64,000 nucleotides of DNA from Triatoma infestans (taxonomy: Eukaryota; Arthropoda; Insecta; Hemiptera; Reduviidae): the NCBI GenBank assembly GCA_011037195.1, contig JAAEAF010000096.1, positions 1-64,000 on the forward strand, written 5' to 3'. How positions within the stretch are numbered: the first letter of the stretch is position 1; each line of letters opens with the position of its first letter. A program made the position numbers and the translations under genes. Shown here one piece after another: positions 44,643 through 54,085 of the stretch. The notes under the pieces were generated by a model. The model did not search any database, was not told the origin of the DNA, and saw only the letters and a program-made list of their open reading frames with translations.

Positions 44643-44879
44643 GGGAAGGGATTAGCTCAGTGGTTAGCGTGTTGGACTCCTACGCGGAGGTCCCGGGTTC
44701 GAGTCCACTGCTTTCCCCTTAGATTTTTTCTTCCTAGGAGCCTCTACAGCTCACTGTTCGGTGATGGACAGTGTTGTCTGTAGCGAGAGAACACTGTCCG
44801 GTGGCCGGCAGTGCACTGAGAAGGCTCCGGGCGCTAATGACCATAGATGTTAACGCGCCTTAAATTAAAAAAAAAAAAA
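44643..44879 (+). repeat. tRNA-derived SINE, best copy
   Basis: The tRNA-like head has A-box-like TTAGCTCAGTGGTTAG (44652 on) and B box GGTTCGAGTCC (44696-44706), with complementary outer ends (GGGAAGG and CTTTCCC) like an acceptor stem. The body runs from gagcctctacagctcactgt through cgagagaacactgtccggtg and cagtgcactgagaaggctcc to ccatagatgttaacgcgcct, and it ends in an A tail (44867-44879). Pol III transcription and LINE-dependent retroposition are expected for the class. A LINE lies just downstream, but their 3' ends do not match, so that LINE is probably not the partner. Confidence 0.9.
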
Positions 44880-44940
44880 TTATTTTGTTATCTTTTGTTT
44901 TTTATATGACTATAAAATTAAATATAAAAATTCTATTAAG

Positions 44941-46063
44941 GTGCGCCGTGCTGCGTCAAAGTATACAACATTTTTGAAGCAATTTTTTAGTTTTGGTTAT
45001 TGGAACGTAAATGATTTTACTTCTTTATCTTATTTATCTGATAGTGAAATTTTTCAGTTAAAAAATATTGATATTTTATGTTTTTCCGAAACATGGTCAA
45101 ATTCTGAGAATAGTGCTATATTTCCAAGTTTTTTAAATAATTACGATTATTATTTTGTGAACGCTGTCAAAGTGCATAAAAAAGGGCGAGCTTCAGGTGG
45201 CCTGATTATTTTCTTGAAGAAAGATCTTTGTTCTTTTGTACAAGTATTAATCTCAAAACCTTGGTATCTATGTTTACTTATTAATATTAATGCTGAATTA
45301 TATGTGGTGGGTTTGGTATATTGGAAGCCCGGTAATGATAATAACTGTTTAATTGATGATCTTGATGAATTAAATAATATAATGATGTAAATGTAATTAT
45401 AGGCGGGGATTATAATGCTCAATTCGGATGATGATATGTTTTTAAACTCTAATTTATATGAAAACAGATCTTCATTGGATATTGATATTGATGTCAGAGG
45501 CAAAAAGCTGGTTGATGTATTTGAATAATTTAATGATGTTTATCTGTAATGGGCGAACCCTAGGTGATTTTCCAGTCAAATACACTTTTTTGGGTAATCA
45601 AGGTTGTAGTATTATCGATATGGTTTGGTTATCCGCAAATTGTATTCCATTTATCCAGGATTTCGAAATTATAAGTAATATCCACACATCTGATCATTTT
45701 ATTTGTTTATTAACTCTGATAAATAATGAAAAAGAAAAACAACTTAATGTGGCATTAGACATCGTTGATCCTATTCTTTCATTAAACAGAAATTTTATAA
45801 GCAGTACTGAATTCACTTTGAGGCTGGACGGTTCTTCCGGTATTTACTTCAATAGTGATTGTGTAAGCCAACTGAATGATAATTTTATTGCATCTATGCA
45901 CTTAATTATGAAGGATTGTGGAATGTTAAAATCAATAAAAATAGGCAGTACAAGTTTTAGTTCAAAAAAACCCTGGTACAACTGCGATTGCCAAGTGGCA
46001 AAAAAGAATATGAATAAGTTTTTAAATTCTGTTATAAAAATTGTTTCAGTGCAGAATATCTAA
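44941..46063 (+). pseudogene. LINE apurinic/apyrimidinic-type endonuclease domain, broken
   Basis: All five conserved APE blocks can be read in order through shifting frames: FGYWNVN (Asn), ILCFSETW (Glu), the GRASGGLIIFL block, IIGGDYNAQFG (Asp/Asn, in another frame near 45393-45428), and then IIDMVW and HTSDHF (Asp and the final His) in the frame 45458-46063. In LINEs this domain nicks the target DNA to prime reverse transcription. Frame changes fall near 45390, 45427 and 45530. The N-terminus is uncertain: no upstream ATG is convincing, and the in-frame codon at 44941 is GTG. Confidence 0.85.
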
Positions 46064-47174
46064 ATAGGTATCTGGAATGTAAAACTATGTATAAAAAAGT
46101 AATTAAAAGTTCTAAGAAATTGTATTATGATAATTTAACTTTAGCAATTAGAAATGTACATAATTCTTCTGAATTCTGGGGAGCAATTAGGAAGTTTCGT
46201 AAGAGGAAAGTTTGTAATAAAAAGCTAAGCATTGAACAGTGGGAGAATTTTTACCGGCGGATGTTACCAGTTGTACCCTATGACGACTCTTTATTCATAA
46301 GTACTTTTAATCCAGAATTAGATAGCGAAATAACCTTAAACGAGTTGTTGGAGAGTATAAACAATAGTAAATATAACAAAGCCCCCGGTTTTGATCTGAT
46401 TCCGAACGAGATTTTCAAAATGCTGAACAACCCTTGGTTGCACTATTTATTGAATATGCTAAATAAATTCTGGTTTAATGAGCAAATTCCCAAAGCTTGG
46501 TCCTCGATCAAAATGATGCTATTGCATAAAAAAGGTGATCGGTCAGATCCATATAATTATCGCGGAATCGCTTTATGCAATTCAGTAATTAAGATATTTA
46601 CAAATATCATAAATACAAGACTAACAAGATGGATTGACGAAAGAGGTTCGTTACCAAAGGAGCAAATGGGATTCAGAAAAGGTCTGGGATTCAGAGACTG
46701 TATTTTTACACTGTCCTCTGTTATTAATATAAACTTAAGGCTTAAGCGAAGGAAAATATTCGGCATATTCATAGATTTCAAGCGTGCGTTTGATTCCGAT
46801 AGTCACTCGAAATTATGGATGAAACTATATCAGATGGGAGTCAGTGCAAATTAGTTCGCATGATCAAAAATATCTATGTATCCGCCTCAATAAGAATTTC
46901 TGATGGCTTAAAAGTTTCTAAAGATATTAAGGTAACAAGGGGTGTATTGCAAGAAGTTTTGAGTCCCTTACTATTCTCATTATATATATCAAATATATTG
47001 GACTTTTTCCATGAAAGAAAAGCTGAGGGAATTAATATATGCAATAGTGAAGACGTATTAATGTTGATGTATGCTGACGACATCGTGCTGTTGGCATCTT
47101 CATGGAGGGAAGCGCAATTCAAATTGAACTTGCTCAGGGATTATTGTAAAGAGAATGACTTAATGGTAAATTAA
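46064..47174 (+). pseudogene. LINE reverse transcriptase domain, broken
   Basis: Motifs appear in family order: NKAPGFDLIPNEIFK, IPKAW, LHKKGDRSDPYNYRGIAL, EQMGFRKGLGFRDC, FGIFIDFKRAFD (first catalytic Asp), RGVLQEVLSPLLFSLY and MLMYADDIVLLA (YADD, catalytic Asp pair). A single-base shift near 46850 splits the palm between 46087-46854 and 46815-47174, and a TAA at 47172 ends the second frame early. The usual GVRQGDPLSPLLF block reads GVLQEVLSPLLF, with the Gly-Asp lost. The enzyme would copy the element RNA at the nicked target; this copy cannot. Confidence 0.95.
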
Positions 47175-48262
47175 AAAAAGACAGTAATAATACCATTTCA
47201 TAAAGGGGGCAGGCTTGGTAAAATTAAAAATTTTTATTATGATGATAAAATCATTGAAAGAAATAATAAGTTTATTTATTTGGGCGTCCCATTTTCGACA
47301 TCAGGACGTTTTTCATCTGCTGGTAATTATTTTCTTACGAAATGTTCTGCTGCCAACTCCTCTGTGTTAAATTTGTTAAAATCCTGCAAATCAGATTCTT
47401 GGAGTTCAAAAGTTTCATTGTTTGACGCTATCTCGCAAACTAATCTACTTTATATGGCCGAATTTTGGGGTTCGCAATGTTTAACTCAGGTTGAACGAGG
47501 TCAAATTAACTTTTTTAAATTATTATTGAATTTACCTCTTTATACTCCAAATGCTTACATAAGGCTAGAGTTATGCAGGTCTCACAACCAACTTAAAATT
47601 TTTAAAAAATGTTAGGATGGTGGATTAGTTTGCTAGGTATGTCCAATGATAAACTCCCCAAAATATGTTTTAATAGGCTCCTACAGTTAATTGATAATCA
47701 AAATATTCCTTTGAACTGGGTCCCCGAGTTGAGGTACTATTTGACGATAATAGGAGAGGAAAGTTTGTACCAGTGTAGAAATGTTGATATTATTAAAAAT
47801 AATAAGTATAAAGATTTGTTAATTTCTTTTGAAAATAATATAATCAGTAAGGATATTAACTCTGTTTGCAATGGTACATACAACTTGTATTACCGTAATA
47901 TTTGTACATTTGGAATAAAGCAAGAATATTTATATTTTAATGTGAATATAAAAAAAATAAGACTGGTGGCTCAATTACGTTTGGCATATAAAAAGAAGAC
48001 ATCATTATATATTGAATGCAGTAAGTATGTGTTCTCGGACCATGCACCCTGTCCAGTTTGTTTCAGGGGTGAGATGGACACGGTAGCACATTTCTTATTT
48101 TCCTGCCCAATGTTTATTAGTCAAAGAAATAAATATCTGAGGAACTATCTTGCTTTGGTTAATACATTAGAGGATCTTTTGCATATTAATGAAGTCAGTA
48201 AAATAAATAATATTTATCCATTTTTTATAAGTAGCTTAAAAGTAAGAACGTTATTAATTTAA
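47175..48262 (+). pseudogene. LINE RT thumb and C-terminal zinc-knuckle segment, broken
   Basis: Beyond the premature stop the same frame continues (NKFIYLGVPFSTSGRF, the post-RT segment) to 47615, then shifts to 47609-48262. That last part begins LGWWISLLGMSNDKLPK and ends with CPVCFRGEMDTVAHFLFSC, a CX2C...HX4C knuckle typical of the C-terminus of this group of LINEs and thought to bind nucleic acid. No RNase H domain is present, unlike the unrelated fragment at 20.8 kb. The stop at 48260 is probably the original end. Confidence 0.85.
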
Positions 48263-48402
48263 GCAGCGTCGATTAATAAGTCTATTTTCTTTATTTTTGT
48301 AGCTGTTTTCTTTGTGTTATAAAGGTATTATAATGTACCAACTCCTTTGTTGTACGAAATGTTTATCATTTTACACAATAAACTTAATTTGATTTGATTT
48401 GA

Positions 48403-48530
48403 AATATAAAAATTAAAATATTTTATATTATATTAATTAAATAATAAACACCTTTGTGTTTATTAATGTGTATATTAATTAAATAATAAACAAGGAAACT
48501 TGTTTACACAGAAAAAACTGGTTCTCTTGT
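48403..48530. other. Short duplicated AT-rich spacer
   Basis: Holds two copies of ttaattaaataataaaca about 47 bp apart directly after the LINE tail, either a local tandem duplication or flanking AT-rich DNA. Nothing else seen. Confidence 0.5.
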
Positions 48531-48534
48531 TTCT

Positions 48535-49030
48535 TCCTTCCCGTCTGTCGTGTGTGTATGTGTGAGTTTGAATATCTCAAAAAACAAAAAAGTCACAGGA
48601 AGCTCAAACTTGGTATTCCGTTTAGTTTGGGTACTACCCCGCATCATATCCGAAAATTTTGAGCAAAAAATCTATCAGCTGGAAGTGCAGACTTCTCTGA
48701 TTTTTTTTTTTTCAGTTTTCGTAATGTTCTCGAAAACGGCTCCAACGATTTTCTTTAAGCTTCGTGCGCTATCTATCCACATAAATACTTTTCACTTTTA
48801 TTTGAAACATTTTTCTGGGGAAAATGATTTTGAGGGGAAGGGGAGTAGTGAGGATGCACTAGCGTTATACTTTTCTCTAAAGTACCACTTCAGTAAATTG
48901 TATGGTTTTTACCACCTACATAATATTAATAACACATTAGAGACATAGAATTCGAAATCTGAAGAAAATCGGTAGGTCTCAAATGCTATTTTACAGAATT
49001 GGTTTTTGAGTTTTTATAGAATACGGTAAG
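48535..49030 (+). repeat. Modular repeat copy, forward, ends missing
   Basis: Enters at tgtgtgtatgtgtgagtttg and shows gaatatctcaaaaaacaaaa, gctcaaacttggtattccgt, atcagctggaagtgcagact, ctcgaaaacggctccaacga, cttttatttgaaacattttt, aaaatgattttgaggggaag, cttttctctaaagtaccact and ggttttt.accacctacata, then cggtaggtctcaaatgctat. The first ~100 bp and the hairpin end are absent. Confidence 0.85.
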
Positions 49031-49594
49031 TGGCTCCTCCTTGTGGACATAATTGTGATCACAAATAGACTTTTTTTTTATTTTTGTGATGCGAATAGTA
49101 CCACTATTTATAAAAAATATTTTCTCCTACACTTTAGTGCATATAAAATAGCAAAATATTTCCTATAATAAATTTTAAACCAATAAAAGATAAAGGCAGT
49201 TAGATAATTTTTTTTTAAGATAACCGTATTTTTACGGTTCACAGAGCAAGCGAAACAAATCGTTCTTCCAATTACGCACCACGTAATTGTTATAAAGAGC
49301 CTAAAGAGCTGTTGCTGTTGTTTACTAAACAAGAATGAGAAATGAAGCACTTTACTGGGAAATTTTCTTTTAATTACGTATTACCCCATCAGTAAGATTT
49401 GTTGTTGTACAACCGTTTAGTTTTCTATTATACTATGTTTTGTTTAAAAAAAAAAAAAAACTTTTTATGTAGAAAACTGTTGAAAATCTTTAAGGAAAGT
49501 TTTAACTTCCTGCAAAAGAAAAGGAACAAAAATACGACTGCTTCATTTAAACTTCCGGTATTCTCAAATTTCAAAATTTGGACCACTTTATTCT
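49031..49594. other. Unassigned region
   Basis: About 560 bp, A/T-rich, with one isolated MR-like box near 49550 (acttccggtattctcaaatt). No gene recognised. Confidence 0.45.
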
Positions 49595-50205
49595 AATGTA
49601 AGAAATTTTACTTTCCTTTTTTTTTAATGCTGTAATAGGAAGTATTGTAATCATGTCTGATTTTTCTTAAAAACTGAGTTCTCAACGGAATCGCATGAGT
49701 AGAAGGGAATGTTTCCTCATTATCCGATCAGATGTGTGTGTGTGTGTGTGTGAATAAAATAATATTTTTTTTTTTTCAGTTTTTGTTGGCTGCACCATTT
49801 TTTTTAAATTTGACATATTATCTACACTTTTAATTGATAAATTTTTCCAAGAAAACCTATCTTTTGGAAAGTTCTGGAGGGACTTGCATTTCCGGTTAAT
49901 CCTCTTAATTGCCATTTCAGTACAGTTTATGATTCTATGACATATTATATAATAAATTACATTTAAAAGCATTATTAGAATACTAATTTTGAAGATAATC
50001 GATTAACCGGAAATGCAACATTACATAAATCGCTCTCTGAATTTTTTTTTTTTAAGAACGATATTCTTTAAAACCTGGAATGCTAACAGAACCTCATCAT
50101 TTGTAGTTGACAATTTATTTTTGGCGGGTTCTGGAATAATCAATGTGATAGGCTTCAGTCGTTGAAGTTTTACTAGGGGGGAGGGTAGATGAGGGTGTGC
50201 AGCCA
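49595..50205 (+). repeat. Modular repeat copy, forward, diverged
   Basis: Starts tttactttcctttttttt, taataggaagtattgtaatc and atgtctgatttttc, then a GT run (49734-49752). The first module is shortened. It continues cttttaattgataaattttt, gtacagtttatgattctatg, gataatcgattaaccggaaa and tacataaatcgctctctgaa to about 50090. The end hairpin is not present. Confidence 0.65.
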
Positions 50206-50384
50206 TACAGTGTAGTCACTCACATTCAAGGGAATGTTTTGTTCCATTACTCCCACCAACTTTATACTTAAATGTGTTTATTATTATATTTATTTATAAA
50301 TAATGAAATTTAAATTAATTAACTTTGTCAATTAAAATTATAATATTAATTACAGAAAGTCGTCTGAATTTTTCATAACACATT

Positions 50385-50769
50385 TTTTTTACTTTCACTT
50401 ACTTCTTTCTGGTGAGAGGAAGTATTGATGCGATCGTGCCAGATTTCCTAAATTGAGTTTTCACCGGAAATACACGTTTTTGGGGTCTCCTGAATACGGA
50501 AAAATGTTTTTCGCGATTTTTAGTATGGTATGAGTGTGTGCAACAAAATATCTCAAAAACAAAAGGTTCAGGAAATTCAAAAACAAAGTTGCAGGAAGCT
50601 CAAACTTGGCATTCCGTTTAGGTACTCCCATCGCATCAGATATGAAAATTTCAGGGAAAATCCCTAAAAGCTGTTTTTTCAATTTTTCGTTGATTTTCTC
50701 GAAAACGGCTCCAATGATTTTCTTCAAACTTCGTATATTATCTACTCACGTAAATATTTTTTTTTTATA
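50385..50769 (+). repeat. Modular repeat, forward, left part of an interrupted copy
   Basis: Begins tactttcacttacttctttc, gagaggaagtattgatgcga and ccagatttcctaaattgagt, then ttcaccggaaatacacgttt, gctcaaacttggcattccgt, tcgcatcagatatgaaaatt and ctcgaaaacggctccaatga, to tctactcacgtaaatatttt. MR sequence resumes at 51225 in register, so 50770-51224 is an insertion. Confidence 0.85.
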
Positions 50770-51224
50770 TATATATATATAAATATGGCTTGGGTGTTTT
50801 ATTAGGAACTCCCATATTGCCAGGTACTGCCTCAGTCTTATTATCACTCATACTGATACTAAATACTTATTAATAATAATTAGCTAAATCTCTAACAGTA
50901 ACAATTATAATATAATATAGTTAATAAATATACTTGAATAGTTCTCTAACAATAAAATAATAAATACCCAACAATAACAAATAGAAGCTATTACCAATAA
51001 AACTATTTTAATCTTATTTTTATATTTATATCTGTATCTTTGAATCGACTACGAATTTGTATAAAAGTTTCATGTCATCAGTATTACCGTGCAGTATGTC
51101 AGTCAGTGTGATAAATTTTAGGATAGTTTTTCCTGATGCTCTCGTACTTCTTACATGACATGATAACATGTTCAACGTTTTCCTCAACACTGCACACTTC
51201 ACAATTAGCAGACGTTACCAATCT
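50770..51224 (-). mobile_element. 5'-truncated LINE inserted in a modular repeat
   Basis: On the minus strand the start encodes SANCEVCSVEENVEHVIMSC, a CX2C...HX4C zinc knuckle like the C-terminus of the 44.9-kb LINE, followed by KKYESIRKNYPKIYHTD and a stop at 51101-51099. About 300 bp of AT-rich 3' UTR follow, ending in a TA/A-rich tail (50786-50762). It is the last ~450 bp of a LINE, as produced by incomplete target-primed reverse transcription. The family differs from the 44.9-kb copy in UTR and tail. Confidence 0.75.
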
Positions 51225-51780
51225 TTATACCACTTTTATTTGTAACATTTTCCCGGCAAGAATGATTTTATGAAAGTTCTGGAGAAATAACGTAGCGGTT
51301 ATGTTTTTCTCTGAAGTACCATTTCAGCATAATATATGGTTTTACCACAAACATAATATTAATATACACTAGATGCATTGATACAATTGCAAATTTGAAG
51401 AAAATCGGCTAACCGGAAGAGTGATTATACAGAATAGGTTATGAGTTATTAGAACGCGACACAGAATTCCTAGATTAGAACTCGATTACGAAATTATGTA
51501 AAGAGTTTTTTTAAATTTCTGAAAAAAGTTGATTATGCCGTCGTGGGCACTAGAGGGCTGTCAGTTAGTTCAAATTTTAAATTTGCATAAGTTTTATTGA
51601 TTTTGATATACAGCGCTGCTACATATAAGGTCGCTCAAGTGTACAAGTAAAATCCCTACCACCATTTTTATGGCCAGCCCAACTAAACATTGTAACGGAG
51701 CAAATTTTCAAGAAAATTTTTTGATTAAATGGTATTAATTAGAGAAAGAAGTGTGAGTGTTTCAACCAGACTTTTTTTCG
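51225..51780 (+). repeat. Modular repeat, forward, right part with variant end module
   Basis: Resumes at taccacttttatttgtaaca, tttcccggcaagaatgattt, ctctgaagtaccatttcagc and cggctaaccggaagagtgat. From about 51545 it carries the variant end: gggctgtcagttagttcaaa, acagcgctgctacatataag, caagtaaaatccctaccacc, ggccagcccaactaaacatt, cattgtaacggagc, gattaaatggtattaattag. The terminal hairpin is agtgtgagtgtttcaaccag. Confidence 0.85.
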
Positions 51781-52464
51781 TACTCTAAGGGGCCTAATAA
51801 TTTGTACATGAAATGTAAATTAAGTTCGAAAATTTGACATAAGGACAACTTGGAATCTTAAATTAGCTGTAAATCTCTAAATTCTGTACAATAAATCAGA
51901 TTGTTTAGCTATATTTAAATCACCCGTATACATAATACTTTTGAAATCTAACCTATATTTCCCGCTATCTAGTCCAATTTAATGTCACAATCTAATGACA
52001 CTTGCATTTTATTTTATACCCAGTTAATTAAATTTTCTTAATTATGAGCAAGCAATTTTTGTTGTTTTTTTTTCTTTCGGAGTGGTAAAATTAGGGTTAA
52101 ATTAATCAAATTATTTTTGGCCTTTAATCATTGTCTATGTACATCCTGTTCGATCAGCTCTGCTGTGTCAGTGTATAAATCTTCTTTGTTGACTAACAAT
52201 AACAACAGGTTGGAAAAACACAAAAGGGCATGTCAATTTTGTGTACCAGGTCATGTTTACAGACCGCTGAACAAATATAAATGATATCAAGCTGTTATCA
52301 GTAATTGTTTTAAAAGCCACAGATTGATATCCTGTAATTAGGAACCCATTCACAAAAAATATCCAATGGTTATATTGTTTACGTTGAACTTAACAACAGA
52401 TAATGAATATGGTGCGGTCAAATATGTTCACCTTATCTAAATCTATTTATAGAAACATCTAACA
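51781..52464. other. Unassigned AT-rich region
   Basis: Nearly 700 bp with no recognised gene. A few bases at 51781-51840 resemble an MR start read in reverse but are too diverged to call. Confidence 0.4.
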
Positions 52465-52917
52465 ACTTTTATTTCTCCTTACTGTTATTAGAGGAAGTAT
52501 GTGTATCATGGCAAATTTTTTGGAAATGAAGTTTTAACCGCAAATACATGTTCTGAAGTCCCTTAAGTACGAAAAATATGTGTTTAGCAAATTGGATGTG
52601 TGTCTAGGAAATGAAAAGCCGCAATAAGCTCTAACAAGATATATTCCGTTCACGTAGCACTACCGTATCTGAGACGAAGCGGTTCTGTCAAAATTCACCT
52701 ACAGGAAGTGCGGCCTGATTGAACACTTTTTTTTTTTATAGATTTTCTTGAGAATAAAACAAACGATTGTCTTTAAACTTTGTACACTACCATTTCTCAT
52801 AAATGGACTATCACTATTATTTGGAACAGTCTTTTTTTTCAAGACAAATTTTGTAGATAATTTTTGGGTGTTTTCTTGGGGGTGGAGGAAAGAGTAACGT
52901 TAATCTTTCCTCTAAAG
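52465..52917 (+). repeat. Modular repeat, forward, left part of a copy split by hAT
   Basis: Starts tttctccttactgttattag, aggaagtatgtgtatcatgg, then aaccgcaaatacatgttctg, agcactaccgtatctgagac, ctacaggaagtgcggcctga, tttgggtgttttcttggggg and ctttcctctaaag. There the hAT end begins. MR continues after the transposon at 53929. Confidence 0.8.
52910..52917. repeat. hAT target-site duplication, left (CTCTAAAG)
   Basis: Eight bases of MR target directly before the CAGTGGTT terminus. They are repeated as CTTAAAAG at 53929-53936 (six of eight identical), the length expected for hAT transposition. Confidence 0.6.
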
Positions 52918-53075
52918 CAGTGGTTCCCAACCGCTGGGCGCGTCCCCCTGGGTGTACGCAAAAATAAATTGATAATGGCGAAAAACGGCAAAAAAGGGTT
53001 TCTCTTATACCCTGTCATTTACGGAAGCTATATTTCAAAATTTAATGGTATATATTAACAATAAATTTTATTCAC

Positions 53076-53220
53076 TTTTTTTTTTTTAATTTATGGCTCG
53101 TCAACATCTTGTGGTTATTGCACTGCTGGCTTCTAAAATTCTAAGGGGTAGCACTGGACTCGAACCCGGGACCTCCGCGTGAGAGAGCAACAAGCTACCA
53201 GTGAGCTACTCCCTTCCCTG
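53076..53220 (-). repeat. tRNA-derived SINE, short variant, inside the hAT element
   Basis: Minus-strand reading begins GGGAAGGGAGTAGCTCACTG with B box GGTTCGAGTCCAG, and the tail is an A run (53087-53076). It ends agatgttgacgagccataaa like the 44.6-kb copy. It lacks the middle body (the part with the gtccggtggccggcagtg segment), so it is about 90 bp shorter, a second subfamily or an internal deletion. Confidence 0.85.
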
Positions 53221-53235
53221 TAATAAGCTGTGCTC

Positions 53236-53720
53236 CTCGTTAGTTGCCGCCACCGCAACCTTAAGCGGACAGAAGAAAGACAAAGAAAAGAAAGCAATCT
53301 ACGTGAAATGCATGTCCTTCTTTAAAGAGAGATTTAGAGAGGGACCCCACAGAGACCCATTTTTCTGTACATGATCTATGGTTAGGGGCTCGCGGAACAA
53401 TAGCAAAGAAACCAGAGTGTTTCTAGAAGAGGTCGGCATTGACCTATTGAATGTGACGACCAATGCGGAGTCCATTATAATCGACTCTCTGGGAATAGTC
53501 AGCAGTCATCTCTATGTCAGCTAGAGCCTCCCGCTCCAGTTACGCTGAGTGTAGTTTGCAGTATGGATAGTGTATCTTAAGGTTACTATGATTGTTTCTA
53601 TATCTTTTTGTTTGCCATCGATCTTATGCCTCCCGGGATGGAGTTGAGCAGCCCCGACTATTGTCTGTTTCGACGATAAAGCGTTTTCTTCTTCACTAAA
53701 AGTTAATGTGGATAACATTT
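53236..53720. other. GC-richer cargo inside hAT, unidentified
   Basis: About 485 bp clearly less AT-rich than its surroundings. A plus-strand frame (53303-53524, one stop at 53372) reads SMVRGSRNNSKETRVFLEEV and then GIDLLNVTTNAESIIIDSLG, which looks protein-like but matches no family I recognise. It may be the original internal DNA of the hAT element or captured host sequence. Confidence 0.4.
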
Positions 53721-53928
53721 TTTTTTTAAATATTATTTTCTATTTGTAAAAAAAACAAAAAACAAATAATTGGTAAAATAGAAAATAAAAGCCTATGTCA
53801 TTAGATTCATTTGATTATATATCTAATCTATTTTTTAAATTTTTTAGAGAAAATTTGGGTAACGGAATGGGAGAGTTCTCATATACCAATCAAGGAGTAT
53901 GAGAGAAAAAAAAAAGTTTGGGAAACTG

Positions 53929-54085
53929 CTTAAAAGTATCACTTTGGTCAATTATACGGAGTATAGTTCTACAAACTTTATAATACAGTGGATTACATTG
54001 AAATTATTGTTAGAATTTCAGTTTTGAAGAAATCTGGTTAACAAAAAGTGCCATCTGGTTTTAAACTTGACAAAATAACTGCACA
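53929..54085 (+). repeat. Modular repeat, forward, right part after hAT
   Basis: Continues the MR cut at 52917: taaaagtatcactttggtca, attatacggagtatagttct, gtggattacattgaaattat, gaatttcagttttgaagaaa, tctggttaacaaaaagtgcc. This in-register resumption is the main evidence for the hAT borders. Confidence 0.75.

Larger units (their letters stand above)
44941..48402 (+). mobile_element. Non-LTR retrotransposon (APE-type LINE), nearly full length, broken
   Basis: About 3.46 kb with an APE endonuclease, a reverse transcriptase and a C-terminal zinc-knuckle segment in the usual order, followed by a short 3' UTR, AATAAA (48377-48382) and an (ATTTG)n-type tail (48386-48402). The coding sequence passes through several reading frames, so it is dead. 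The C-terminal CX2C...HX4C and the short tandem 3' tail point to the I/Jockey/CR1-type assemblage rather than L1 or RTE; I cannot fix the clade without a tree. No ORF1 was seen; the left border lies just after a SINE tail. Confidence 0.9.
52918..53928 (+). mobile_element. hAT-type DNA transposon, non-autonomous, about 1.01 kb
   Basis: The left terminus CAGTGGTTCCCAACCGCTGG is a typical hAT inverted-repeat sequence. The right terminus reads AGTTTGGGAAACTG, a diverged inverted counterpart. An 8-bp imperfect duplication of MR target flanks it, and the interrupted MR resumes in register. No transposase frame (BED finger or hAT dimerisation region) is visible, so it was mobilised in trans. It contains a SINE (53076-53220) and a GC-richer internal block of unknown origin (53236-53720). 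Confidence 0.8.

Noticed and set aside
44643..44720. Possible functional tRNA gene
   Set aside because: Has A and B boxes and acceptor-like ends, but the D and anticodon arms pair poorly, and it continues into a repeated body with an A tail, so it is a SINE head.
53150..53220. Possible tRNA gene on the minus strand
   Set aside because: Same SINE head as at 44.6 kb, with an A tail at the far end.
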